NCBI GenBank assembly: GCA_964057225.1
Contig: OZ059898.1
Span: forward strand, 6,324,001 to 6,388,000
Direction: 5' to 3'
Length of the DNA stretch: 64,000 bases
From: Auanema rhodensis
Lineage: Eukaryota; Nematoda; Chromadorea; Rhabditida; Rhabditidae
A model generated the notes under the pieces. The model did no database searches, was not told the origin of the DNA, and worked only from the letters and a program-made list of their open reading frames with translations. This document shows, in pieces, positions 25,211 through 37,064 of this stretch. Both the position numbers and the translations under genes were made by a program. How positions within the stretch are numbered: the first letter of the stretch is position 1; every line of letters begins with the position of its first letter.

Positions 25211-27148
25211 TCCTTCTATGACATTCATTATCTATCTATCTAGTTATATTTACTCGATTATGTGCTCTCAATCGTATTCTCTCTATTTATCTCTTTTTCT
25301 TTTTTTTCTTTCCTTATCCTTAACTACCAGCTGTTTTTGACATTTTTATTCATTTTTTCTCTTCTTCTCTCACCTCGATTTTCATCTCTCTTCAAATCCA
25401 TCCTCATTTATTCCCTCTTTCGTTTTCTTTTTTTCTTTTCATCATACCATCCCTCTCTCTTTCTTACTCTCACTATTTCAGTCAACATCTTTTCTCTTTT
25501 ACTATTATTTCCAGTTTTGTTAGCTAAGATATATTCTTATATAGTTTGCCATCAACATAGACGACAGACATTTTCGTCAAAAGCTAATTTGGTTTTCATG
25601 TGTATAACCCTTTTCGAGTAGTACAGTGTGACTGTCTGGTCCTACAACTACAATCTTCCTCTACTCTTATATCGTCATCTGCTACTTCTGCTTTTGCCCT
25701 TCTTCATCATCCAATCTTATTACTTTAGCCAACCAAGTCGAAGTTGATTCATAAATAGAACTGTATAAAGTATGAAGAAACAAACAGAAAGCTTTTATCT
25801 ATTCAGCTCATCTTCCCACCCCCTCTCCTTCCTATTTCCTCTCTCTTAATCTTTTTCTCTCTTTATATATATCTCTCTATCTTTTCCTTTTTTAACTATT
25901 ATCTTCATAGTTACTTTCTATAAATCTATCTCTTTATATTCTATTTCTCTTATTCTCTTACATTGTGTTTATATTTCACAAACATATTACTTCATCTATT
26001 CATAATTATTTTTTTCTTTTCAACTCTCATCCCTTGTGCTAACTGTTTCATCTACTTCTATACTTCTTCTCTTATTCCATCACTACATTCACTTCTATCC
26101 TTATTTCTTATTTGGACAACGGAATGCCAAAACGATTTCCAGTTCTTTTGCCATCGGGCTGGCTTTGCAAAAGCGAATCTGAGTGGGCTTTCATACATGT
26201 TCAAGCAACGGTCTCAATTTCGGTAGCTCCTCCTTCATCTTTTACTCCTTTTGTTTTTCAAATTCAATTTTATTTGTTTTTTTCAAATATTTTGAATGTA
26301 AATATATAAAGTTTCAATAATTTTTTTTATGAAAGATGCAGAGAGATGCATGCATAGCTTACTGCTTATACGATTTTTTTTCCTAAAAACAAACATTTAC
26401 ATTGATATTTATTTTATTTTAATTTCTTATTTTCTTATAAAAAATATTTATATGTATATATATTCAGAAAAAAATAATAAATTTTCTTGCTTACATCCTT
26501 AACAGCCTTATCTTATGTTCGCATCCCTCAGCACAGTGTAATGTACCGGTTTGTACCATCTTCAAACTATAGTTAAAATCTTTTTTTTTTTTTTTTTCAT
26601 TTTTGAAATCATTTTTATCATAATTTATAATTTAAACAACAAACTATATTAAATATAATTTATATTAAAATCTAATATACATATGTATATACATAAATAC
26701 ATATATGTATATATATATGGAAATATGATAAGCAAATTCCATAACAATCTTGCTTACTTACATCTCTTTATCAAATAATTAATGTTTATTACTTATATGT
26801 ATATATGAATATTAATTATAATCAATATATTTTAAATTGGTAATCAAACTCTTCTTCTTCATTTTCATTTCTCTTTTTCTCTCATTTTCTGATTATATTC
26901 TTCTTCTGATTGATTATTTTTCTGTTATCAGAATATTTCCATAGGTGATTTGATAACTTGCTCGTTTTTAATTTCTTCAATCACATAAAAATCATTTTAT
27001 TTTCAATTTCATTACAAAATGCATATTTTTCCATTTATTTTCTTAAATTTTTTAGTATTTTATTCCTTAGTTCTATGTAATTTATTTATTTCTATTCTAT
27101 TATTTAACTATAATTTGATTTTTATTTATTTTCATCTTATTTCAGCTC

Positions 27149-30100
27149 ATGAGCTCACTGGTCAGCGGAAACAGTATTTTGCACATAGCTAACCGATTGA
27201 GCGATCTCAAGAAAGAGACGCCAACATCGGATGAAGATGAGAATTCTTCTCATTTTCTATCAAGTTTTAGCTCATCATCTCCAGTTGATTTGATGGATGA
27301 TGTTACTAAGCCATCAGAAGATATTGACGACGAAACAGAAGATAATGAAGAGGATGATATGATCAGAGAAACATCAACTCCACCAACAGAGCAGATGAAC
27401 GGTAAAACTTTTCGTTATCTCTAACTATAGTAAAGAAAAGCTTGACCAATGCATATTTCTACGTACAAGAATTTTTTTTTCTTTTCAACACAAAAAATAG
27501 CAAATAATCCTTTTTGCTGATATCATATTGCCAAAAGAAATTATAAAAGTAGATATATAGCACAGGGAAACAGTTTAAAGAGTGTGAGAGATTGTAAGAT
27601 AGGGTATAGTGTACTAGAACCTATCCGCTTATGAAGTTCTTATGCTTTAATAGTTTTAAAAATATTTTGTATGTTAAATTAAGTTGTGAAGCTTAAAGCA
27701 ACCACTTAGTTTCTATCAAGAAGTCCTCCAATTTTTTTGTCAATTCAGTTTGAATTTTGGACATAAGCAGACAATAGAAAATCTCGTTTCAACTAGGGGG
27801 CCGATGAGGACGTTTACATCGAAAAACCTCATTCTTTCAAATTATTCAAGTTTAGTTGAAGCTTAAAGTACAAAATTGCTCTATATGTTGGTTATAATAA
27901 AGCTTCCGGCTTTTTCACTTTGATTTAGAATTCTTCAATTATTTTATAATTTTTTTTCAAAAAAAAAAAAAAAAAAAAGCTTCTAATCTGAATCATAATA
28001 AAATTTTTTTTTGCTGCAGACAACTTTAAAAGCTTTTTTTTTTTAAAGTAACACACATACATATGTATGTGAGTGAGTGCGCGTGAATATGTGTATGTGT
28101 GTACATGTGTCCATCTGGGTTATAAGATAATTTTGATATTTCTAGCTGACTAGACTACCATCTTTTTTAATTTTTATGTTCATATTTTTATGATATCACT
28201 GTAAAATTATGTGATTATGTGAAAATATTTAATTTTGAAATAAATTTATAATCATCATTACCACCTATCTATTTAATCATATTTTTTTGTTTTAGCTGAT
28301 ATGGAATCTGAATCATGTGTCTTAAATTCAAATGAAATTTCAAGCGATAATGATGTTAAGCTTAGCTTTTCCATGTTTTTAGATAAAATTACAGTAAGTT
28401 ATTTGTATATTTTTGAATATTTTATCTATTAAATATGAATTTTTAGCATCCACCATCACCATCTACTTCTACTAATCACAGCACAGATTCAATTCCTTCT
28501 CCAAATTTGGATTTACAATCAGCCGTTGCTCAGATGCAACAGCAGATTCTAGCTAGTCAGGTAGTGCTTCTTGAACTTTTTGAACTTCAACACGTTTTGG
28601 AAACTATTTAATTTGAAAAATAATTTCAGTCAATAATGAATAAGCAATGCGATGAAAATAATGGACATAATGTCTCACCAGGCTTAGGAGTTGAGCAAAT
28701 GGTAACAATGAGAGGTAAGCATTCACTTTTCTCTCTATCTCCTTCTCTCTCTTTCACTTTCTTTCCCTCCTTCTATTTCTCTCTTTATCTCCTTCTCTAT
28801 CTCACTCCCTCTCTCTTTCTCTCTCTCTTTCTCTCTCTTTTTCCTATTCTCTCTTTTAATTATTTATCTTCATCTTCATACTTACATTCACACCTTTTCT
28901 ATACTGAAATCTGGATTCTACCATATTAACGGATTAAAGTTTTAGATCTATTGCCTGGATATTCTCCTTGGCTTAGAAATGCAGGAAGAAAGAAGTCTCA
29001 TCCGGTCTGGGAATTTTTCAAAGATTTGAAAGATACAAGTAATTCCTTCAATACATTTCAAATACAATATTATTTTTTTAAAGAAAATTTACAATCTGAT
29101 GGAGCTGGAGGAGTAGTTTGTCTTCATTGTCCATGGACAGGAGATGATAGAAGCCCAAATAATTTACGGACACATCTGAAAAAGTTTCATTCAGCTGATG
29201 GCATTTTTGCTCAGTTCAGTCAGAAGTTAGCACAAGTAAGTTATTGAACTGAGTGAAGAATTCGGGAGAAAAGTTCAAAATAAATATAATTTTTTACAAA
29301 ATTTGGAGAAAAAAATGCTGAATATGAATTATTGAATGAGTTCAAAATAAGGTCTAGGACATATACACACATGTGTGTGTGTATGTATGTGTGTGCATGT
29401 GTCTGTGTGTATTTTTAAAAGAAAATAATACATCAAACATCATTGACTGCTTATACTTCATCATATACTCATGTTGAAGACTACTGTTAGATTGTATATT
29501 CATGCTATCGAATATGGATGCCTAGAGGGGCAATCACTGGTTCCCGTGGATACGAAATCTCTTTTGAGCTTTTCCCTAATCTTTATATTTCTCTCACCCT
29601 ACCTTGCACCGTCGATTTTTCTCACTCACTCTCTCTCTCTCTCTCTCTTTCTTTCTCTCTTTCTCTCTCTTTCTAACTTCTTCTATATAAGTATAATCCA
29701 TGGATAACTATATATAGATATATATATATAGTTTTTAATCAAATGTTTTTGAAATATTATAATTAAAATACAAAAATGATTTTTTCATAAAAATATATTA
29801 AAATAGAAAAGTAGAAGTAGAATTAAACAACAAATCAATTCTTCTTTTTTTTCTTTTCTTCATTCTTTATAATTAAATAATATCGTTAAATCATTATAAA
29901 TTATAATAAGTTTTACTGAAAGCTTGTTTCGTTTCTCATCGTCGTACATATCTTAAATCAGTCTCGTTTTATTTCTTTCGACTTCTTCTTTGAATATACC
30001 AAATGAACTCCTATTTCTTCCCTTTTGCATTAACGCCCCCCCCCCCCGTTTTTCATTCCCAAACCCCTATATGTCAATTCTCCCCCCCCCCGTGTGTTGA

Positions 30101-30999
30101 TTTTGATAAATACCATAATGTGTCGTCAACAGACCCAGCGGGGAGGACCTAAGGGTCCGTCCTTGAGCCTTGTATCTTCTAATACTGACTTCGTTCTAGC
30201 AACTCCTCTCATTATTTCTCATTTTCTCTCTGTCTCGTTTATTTCTATTATCTTTCATATTTATGATCTAGTTCGATGTATGTAATCTTTTTCGGCCGTT
30301 TCAACTCAACTCGACCAGTCAGTCACCCCTCCCTTTTCCCCCGTCTCCTCCACTCCCGCTTCGTCCCCCTCTAACTCCCCCCCCCCCCGTTCTTCTCATA
30401 GTTCAACCACCAATTCGCCCCCCTCCCCTTTTATGTGTACCTCTTCTCTCCCCCGTATGTATGTTCATAGGACCCGCAGAACGAATTGAACTACCGATAG
30501 AAGCAAGCAGAGAGTGAAACACAGACATCTGAACAGAAAAAGGAACAAAGATAAATCGAGAGAGAGGGAGAGAGAGAGAGAGAGAGAAGCGATGATGAGA
30601 TGGTCCAATACATAGACAACTGGACGAAGAACGTCTAATGTCTTCGGCCGTTTGTGTCTCTTCTCCTCCTTGAACGACGCGCTGACGATAGGGGCTATTC
30701 GCTGTCGTTAGGCCGACACTCGTCCCACACCCCCGTCAGACGCTTTCTCCTATTTTTTTCCTTCACAAAACCTCTTTTGGTTCCTTTTATTGAAAGCATA
30801 TTTCTATAACTTATTATCATAAATTTAAATTAATTTTCTAATAAGTATTGTATAATATAAATATTTTTATATATATTATCATTTATCTATATTTACGTTT
30901 TAGAAATGTATCATCATTCTCCTCATCTGTTCATTGTCATATGAAGGAAACACATACGACAAAGACTTGAAGACGGGTACCAGAGCTGGTCTCCATTCC

Positions 31000-31033
<34 letters not shown>

Positions 31034-34000
31034 TTTTTCTTCTTGTTGTCTTTCATTCTGCAATAGCGTTCCTTTATTTCGTTTCACATCTATCTCCTCC
31101 TCGTTCTTTTCCTACTACTTCTCAACCACCACCAAAACCTTGCCTTTCCCTCCCCCCCCGCTACATCATCTCTTCTAGTTCATCCATTACCATAGTCAAT
31201 CTTCATTTTGCTTCTCTTCTTTTACTCCAAGCCCTCCTTTCACGTACTTCTAGAAACTCTTCTATTTCTGAATTCTTACATCATCTTCTTACTCTAATAC
31301 CCATTTCTTCTATTCAAGGTTTGAGTCATAGCTTATGTTTAAAGAATTTAAACTCTTCGAAATCAGCTAATTATATGTTTTTTTCGAATTTAATTTGATT
31401 TTCTTTGTACCATTTGAAATATGTCAATGATATTAACTTACTTTTCTTCATACCATGATCATTCCAACTTTACTCCCAAGGTCTTCTCAATATTAGCTGA
31501 ACAAGTTGACATACAGACGATCGGACAGACTCCCCTACTATACTTTTCTCACCCCTCCACTCACACCCTCTCTTTCTCTTACTCTCTCTCTTTCTCTCTA
31601 CTTCTTTTTCTATATCTCTCCTCATATCGCTATCTCAGTTCCTCTATTTCTCCCTCTCTATGCCTTTTTCGATCTCTTATACTATTTTCAGTCCATTTAC
31701 TTTGACATTATCTGGGTTTCTTCGGTCCTTCAGAAAGCTTGATTTTTGCTAAGAACGATTATAGTGAAAACAAAGAATTCTGTAAAGCAACTAAATAAAA
31801 ATTACGTTAAGCATGGTATAAGATTAGATCAGTAGAGACTTTTCCTACTCTTCAGACTCAGATATAGCACCTTCTGGAGCTCATTTCAGACTGGTGTGGT
31901 AAAGATGAGGAAACGGTGAAAAAACGAAGATGATGAACAGAATAAGAATGTCTCTTCTTCTTCGCTTTCTTCGCTCTTCCCTCGCTTTTTCATATTCGCG
32001 ATGTTCTCATCTCTTCGTATGCTTCGTGGTGATGACGGTGTGAGAGGAAAGAAGGGGGGAGAGGTGGCTGAGAGGGGAGGGCGAAATAGGGGGGGGGGGT
32101 TTGTGTGTGCTGTGTGCGGACCCCGTCTATCGATTCGTGGGGTTGTTTCCAGTCTCCCTCCCTTTCTCTCCTTCTCTCTCACATCCCCTTTTGCTATCTT
32201 CAACATCCCCCCGTTTGGTTGTCTATCTGACTGTCTGATGTCTCCTTATTCAAATAATGACTATGCCCCGTTCAGTCTTCTATACTCTCTAACCGGGTCC
32301 TTATTCTCTGCCGTTTCGTCCCGTCTACGTAGGTGACGTCGTCGTAGTCGTCGTCGTCGTCACGTCTTGTCCTTCTACTAGCAGCAGCACGAAGACGAAG
32401 TCAACTAATGCTTCATTTACTATATGATTACCAATAGCCATGATCAGCAAGACTGTGTTCTAAAACTATTTCATTTTTCATTGTATTGTCTCGCTTCATT
32501 GAATTAACTTTGAGAATTTCCTCGAATTCTAAAGAGAAATGGAAAAAAAATTAATCTGTCTGGAAAGTTATATTTAAACATATAATATATATTATACATT
32601 TCATATTATTATATTATTTTCACACTGTAATTTTTTTTTATTTCAATTTCTTAGAAATTCATTTATTTATTTTGAAAATGACTATACAAACTTTTGTATA
32701 TATCAAAGCTTTTTAATCATTTTCACATAAAGTTTTTGGACATTTACTACGTATTTCTCTGAATTCTAATTGATGAAACGGTTTTAGACAATTGTTTCCA
32801 TCTGAAACCGTCTTTTATCACTTTTCTTTCTTTTTTATTCTTTTTTATGTATGTGTATATACTATACTATATAAATGTATTTATATACATAGTTCTTGTC
32901 CACTTTCCTTTCCTACATTTCAACTTCCTCAGTTTTGCTTCTCTCTCTTTCCCTTTGTCTTTTTATCTCTCTCTATCTCTTTTTCTCTTTCTCTCTATGT
33001 CTGGCTTTCCATGAATCTTTCTAATATTCTATATGAAGGTGGTGTAAAGCTTTTGTACTTCTTCAACAACTTGCGTATTCCATTTATTAGATTTTTCTAA
33101 ATTATTAGTGCTCTTTTTGCCTCATAAGCATTTCTTATTTCATACGTATTTATTATTTTTCTTGTCAGCTCGAAACTTTATTCTTTGGTTTTCTTGAAAG
33201 CAACAAAAAAAATTTTTTTTTCTACAGCTTATCCAAATATCCTGCATATTGGAGTGAAAATATTGTGAAAAATATACAGAACTTCACATCCATCTCTAAT
33301 AATGGAAGTGGTTTCTGTCAATTCCGAAGAAGCATTGAACTCTCTTATCATCGCTGATGCCTTCCATGCATTAGCTGGAGCTAGCACATCGTCAGCATCA
33401 ACCTCACAACAACCAAAAGCAATGCTGAAATCACAGAAGACGAATAAGAAATCATCTGAAATTTGGGATCACTATCGTCTTCTCTCTGAAGCTCAGAATG
33501 TAGAGTGTGTGCATTGCTGGCGAGTCCTTAAACGAGCCGATAGCTCCACCAAGAGTATGTGGGGCCATATGAATGCTTTTCATCAGGACCAGCTAGCAGA
33601 AACAAACAGTCGAAAGAAGAGAAGAATATTATCTATTGTCAAAGATGAGGTCCGACATACTGATAGTTCAGCCTTTTTTTACTCAATTTCAATCATAATT
33701 TCAATCAGACAGCATTACAAAATTGTTGTTTGTTGTTATGAAAAAAAAAACAATTTTATTTTCAAAATTTAAAAGAAAAACTTTTTTTCTTTTTTTTTTA
33801 AATCACACATATCGTTTTTCAGACTCCCACTCAGCCATATGTAAAACGGGCGCGTGCTGGAGCAAGTCAGCAGCAGCAACAACAGCAACATCAGCAGCAG
33901 AATCATAGTACAACATCGTCATCTCAGCCAACATCCCAGGCTGATGATGTTGCTATGGTAATACAACAACTTCAGAATGCTGCAAACAGTAGTAACTCAA

Positions 34001-34869
34001 TTAAGCCTGTAAGTTTATTATTATTATATGTTTAATCATTGAAAAACTATTTTTTTAATTTTTCAGATTACAACTAGTCCATTCAATTTTCTTGACAACT
34101 TACCAAAGTCCAATGAAGTCATTAATATCTCTGCTGGTTTTGGGAAAGGTGACGACGAAGAAGAGAGTGTAGAGAATACGAATGAGGTACGAATTCTTGT
34201 TGATGACCTTTCTTTAACTTTTCGTTTGTTTTAAGCCTGGTTCATCTGGAGCATCAGCATCGGGAGAAAGAGCTGTATCTGATTCGCCAATAGAAGAAAC
34301 AAGTGGAGGAAGTCCTTCAGTTTCATCAACGAATCAACTGAATGCCTTCATGAATATGGCTACTAATCCTTTAGTATGGAATGCAATGCTGTAAGTTTAC
34401 AATTTCTGTCGTCAAAAACTTTATTTTATTATTATTACAGTGCAAACTCATCACATGGTTCAGCATTTTCATTAAATGATGGACAATGTGTATCAATGCT
34501 AATGAAAATGGCTTTAGATTTGGATTTAACTATGTCATATCATAAACGAAGGTAATCTTAATGAATAAACAAATAAAAAAATATATTTTTATTTATTTTA
34601 GAGGTGAAATTGAGTTATGCTTTGAAAGTAATAGAACAGCTGAAAAGTCGGGCGGACGCGGAAAAATTTTATGTTTAAGTGATATGCAGAGAGAAATTAG
34701 GTAAATTCTATACATAAACATTATATTTATATAATAATATATTTATTTTAGGGTAACAGAGCGTGTTAATGGTGCTCCTACAGATACAGAATTATGGACA
34801 AAAACAGATTTTAACCAATTTCATTGGGCCATTCGTGGTAAATGTCAAAAGGTTTTAGTTCGAGCATAA
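27149..34869 (+). CDS. BED zinc-finger transcription factor, long form
   Basis: Proposed long form, 527 residues. Exons: 27149-27401, 28296-28393, 28447-28560, 28630-28714, 28946-29038, 29084-29235, then common exons 33823-34008, 34067-34186, 34236-34390, 34441-34551, 34602-34700, 34752-34869 (TAA). All phases agree. The 5' part is acidic and Ser-rich with a short Gln-rich stretch (AQMQQQ). A BED finger follows at about residues 205-255: HPVWEFF, C-x2-C (CLHC), then THLKKFH supplying the H-x4-H. The common part has a Gln-rich segment, an acidic segment and a conserved-looking C-terminal domain (SLNDGQCVSMLMKMALDLDL to KCQKVLVRA) that I do not recognise. BED fingers bind DNA, so this is a nuclear factor. 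C. elegans BED-3 and DPY-20 are the obvious family candidates, but I cannot decide between them. The link 29235 to 33823 is inferred from matching phase 0 and the absence of a stop after exon 6. The start codon lies 3 bp after a clear acceptor (27145). Confidence 0.7.
27402..28295 (+). other. 894-bp intron of the BED gene
   Basis: Donor GTAAAA at 27402, acceptor TTTTAG at 28295. Inside are an A run at 27959-27978, TG/CA-rich repeats at 28050-28110, and a stretch at 27798-27832 that superficially resembles a hammerhead core (rejected below). Confidence 0.6.
29236..33301 (+). promoter_or_regulatory. 4-kb region between the two BED modules; probable internal promoter
   Basis: In the long form this is an intron. 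It contains the most GC-rich DNA of the window (about 30040-30760 and 31960-32400), five C or G runs of 8-12 bases, a GTGACGTC-type element near 32331 with a TCG triplet run behind it, a GGACC/GGTCC hairpin near 30145-30158, and an imperfect CTGACGATAG/CTGTCGTTAG hairpin around 30680-30712. An acceptor at 33226 precedes the short-form ATG. Together these suggest a promoter and an untranslated exon for the short form (inference). Confidence 0.5.
33302..33649 (+). CDS. Alternative first coding exon with a second BED finger (short form of the same gene)
   Basis: This exon starts with its own ATG. Upstream of it the frame meets a TGA (33254-33256) after an acceptor at 33226 (TTTTTCTACAG), so it cannot be an internal coding exon: all three frames from that acceptor stop. 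It encodes 116 residues with a BED finger: SEIWDHY, C-x2-C (CVHC), GHMNAFH giving H-x4-H, followed by a basic RKKRR stretch. It ends in phase 0 and can join 33823, giving a 378-residue short form. The donor at 33650 (GTCCGA) is weak. Alternatively this is a separate downstream gene that owns the 3' exons, and the upstream exons use an end I did not find. Confidence 0.7.
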
Positions 34870-37064
34870 CCTTATTATCTAGTAAATAATCGCAAAATGT
34901 CTTTCATAAATAAGAAATATTGGCCGTTCCTTACTTGTTAAACATTTTGAAAAACTACTACTTCCCTATTAAAATCTCAGATATTGCCTTCATTCGTTTA
35001 TTCTTTCTCACAATGTTTCTTCTTTTTTTTCTTCTTTTCTTCAATTTAATTAACAAAATTATTTTTTATTTCATATTTTTGATTTAAATAATTTTTTATT
35101 TTTCTTCAAACATCGTCTATCATCATATCATTATTCAAAAAGCCAATCAATTCATTTATTTCTCATAACACTGTATACACCTAATCACATAACCTCCAAG
35201 GTAGAATCATCTATTTTATGATTATTTTGCTTTTTGAAACAAATTTTTTGATCGTCTAGACATGAACTTATGATGTTTATTTTGTTTTTTTCTTTATTAT
35301 TATCTAAGTGATGAAGACGGCAACGGTCCAAGCTTCTAGTAGCTCTCGTATAGCTTTCGTTTTCGGGTATCTCGCCATCATTTTGACCTTTTGGAATTTT
35401 TCACCATTTGATATATATATTTTATTAATATATACATATATGTATATATTATTACAATATAATAAATAATGAAATAATTCATAAATAATCAAGTGATATC
35501 AGAATAATGTGTCATTCAAATCCATTTTGCTTATAGTAAGAGCTATATTTCACTGTTTCATTCATTTTGGCTGAAAACCTATCATCATCATTATCATTAC
35601 CACCCTCAATTTGTGTGTCTATTTTGCCTTCTGAAAGTGCCTTGTTTCATGATTCTCTGAAAACTTTTAAAAATTGTTTTATTTTTGATGAAAATCATCA
35701 AACCTTTTGATAAGTTTTCGGTTGTAATCTCATGAACATCTAAAAAATTTTGTTTCTCTGATCAAAAACCTTATACTCTAGATATCTCAAATGATTACAT
35801 TCTTATAATATATATATATATATATATATTGGTTATATTGTTTATATTTTTAATTATTATTCTATTTTTTTTTTAAAATTAAACATAAAATATAAACAAT
35901 ATACATGTATATCTATGTATATTATGAGAATGTATGATGTATTATTTACTTTCAATATCTTACTATCTTTGTTTTTGAACATTGAAATCTATCTTTCACT
36001 CAATAGAATATAATCTCTGATAACTTTTATAATTATGTTGACATACATACATATATCAATTTGAAAATCATATAATTATTTTTCTTTTACTTAATAGTTT
36101 TTTGAATATGATTACTGCCAATGACTTAAATAGATCTTCCATATGATTATTACTATATATATATAGTTATGTTCTTAATATAAAACTATATGAATATAGT
36201 TTAAAAACATTTTTTTATATAATTATTTGTTTTATTTAAATAATGAGCATAACATATATAGGTAATATCTTATTCCATTGTATAGTTAATAAATTCTTAA
36301 TCACTCACCTTATCTATACTTACATCTGATACATTTCAATTCATCTAATACATTAACTATACATATAATATTATATGTATAGTTAAATGAATATTCAAAT
36401 AATTCTTCATATATTTGTTTTTTTTTGTCTCAAAAATATTTCTAAAAATTACTCAGTTCCAATAATATGCATATATCATGTACATCTCATATATCGTGTA
36501 TATCCCATTTTCTTTCTAATTTCTTTGATATAATCTTAACACCCGGTGTGTTCGAACTTCGTTATTAACATGTCTATGAAAAATTGTTTTTTTATTGTTT
36601 ATAATGTCAACAACAACAACAACAACAATATGTAATATAATAAAATTAATATATTTATTCTTATTTGTAATTTTAAAAAAAAGATTTATCGTAAATCTGC
36701 CAAGTACACATTATATGATATAGTAATAACAAAATACATAACTTATAATATTTAATATAATATCTCTATAAATGCCTAAAATACTTTAATTCATCTCATG
36801 TAATTGTTAGTTTTTTCAAAAAAAAATTGATCTCATCATATTGTTTTAGAATTTGTTTTGAAAATTATAAGTATAAAAGAATATTTAATATAATATAAAA
36901 TTTTATTTTTGACATTATTATGAAACAAAAAAAAACCAAAATGCTTATACAAAACAGTAACAAAACACAAAATTATGAATTATAAACAAACAAAAAACGA
37001 GACCATTTCATTCAAATGTAATATGATACATTATTATAATTAATAATTTATATATTTTCTTAAT
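34870..37064. other. Intergenic region after the BED gene
   Basis: AT-rich, with convergent flanking genes. It contains a 3'UTR of unknown length (no canonical AATAAA soon after the stop), AT microsatellites near 35810-35830, an ACA/CAA repeat at about 36607-36630, and a perfect 34-bp palindrome at 36353-36386. I see no gene. Confidence 0.6.
36353..36386. repeat. Perfect 34-bp palindrome, TTAACTATA type
   Basis: The left arm TTAACTATACATATAAT is followed directly by its exact reverse complement, with no spacer. Related TTAACTATA...TATAGTTAA palindromes recur elsewhere in the window. Confidence 0.95.

Larger units (their letters stand above)
10976..27145. other. 16-kb non-coding region upstream of both the hydrolase and the BED-finger gene
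   Basis: I find no exon chain with conserved-looking protein. Long open stretches here encode only Ser/Leu/Phe-rich or Ile/Tyr-rich low-complexity peptide from CT runs and AT-rich DNA. Contents: GA/CT microsatellites (listed separately), AT palindromes, and less AT-rich islands at about 15235-15380 (with an 11-bp tandem duplication of GATCTCACAAC near 15354-15375), 16860-16970, 23440-23550, 24480-24760 and 26120-26230. The first coding exon of the BED gene starts with a spliced acceptor (27145), so one or more untranslated exons, or a trans-splice leader, should come from this side. Confidence 0.6.

Noticed and set aside
27798-27832. Hammerhead-ribozyme-like core (CCGATGAG ... CGAAA)
   Set aside because: The invariant U of CUGAUGA is C here, stem II has mismatches, and no stem III or closing stem I complement is present.
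36536-36560. mir-35-like seed (CACCGGGTG on the minus strand)
   Set aside because: Only the seed matches; the rest of the mature sequence differs and the flanks do not form a precursor hairpin.
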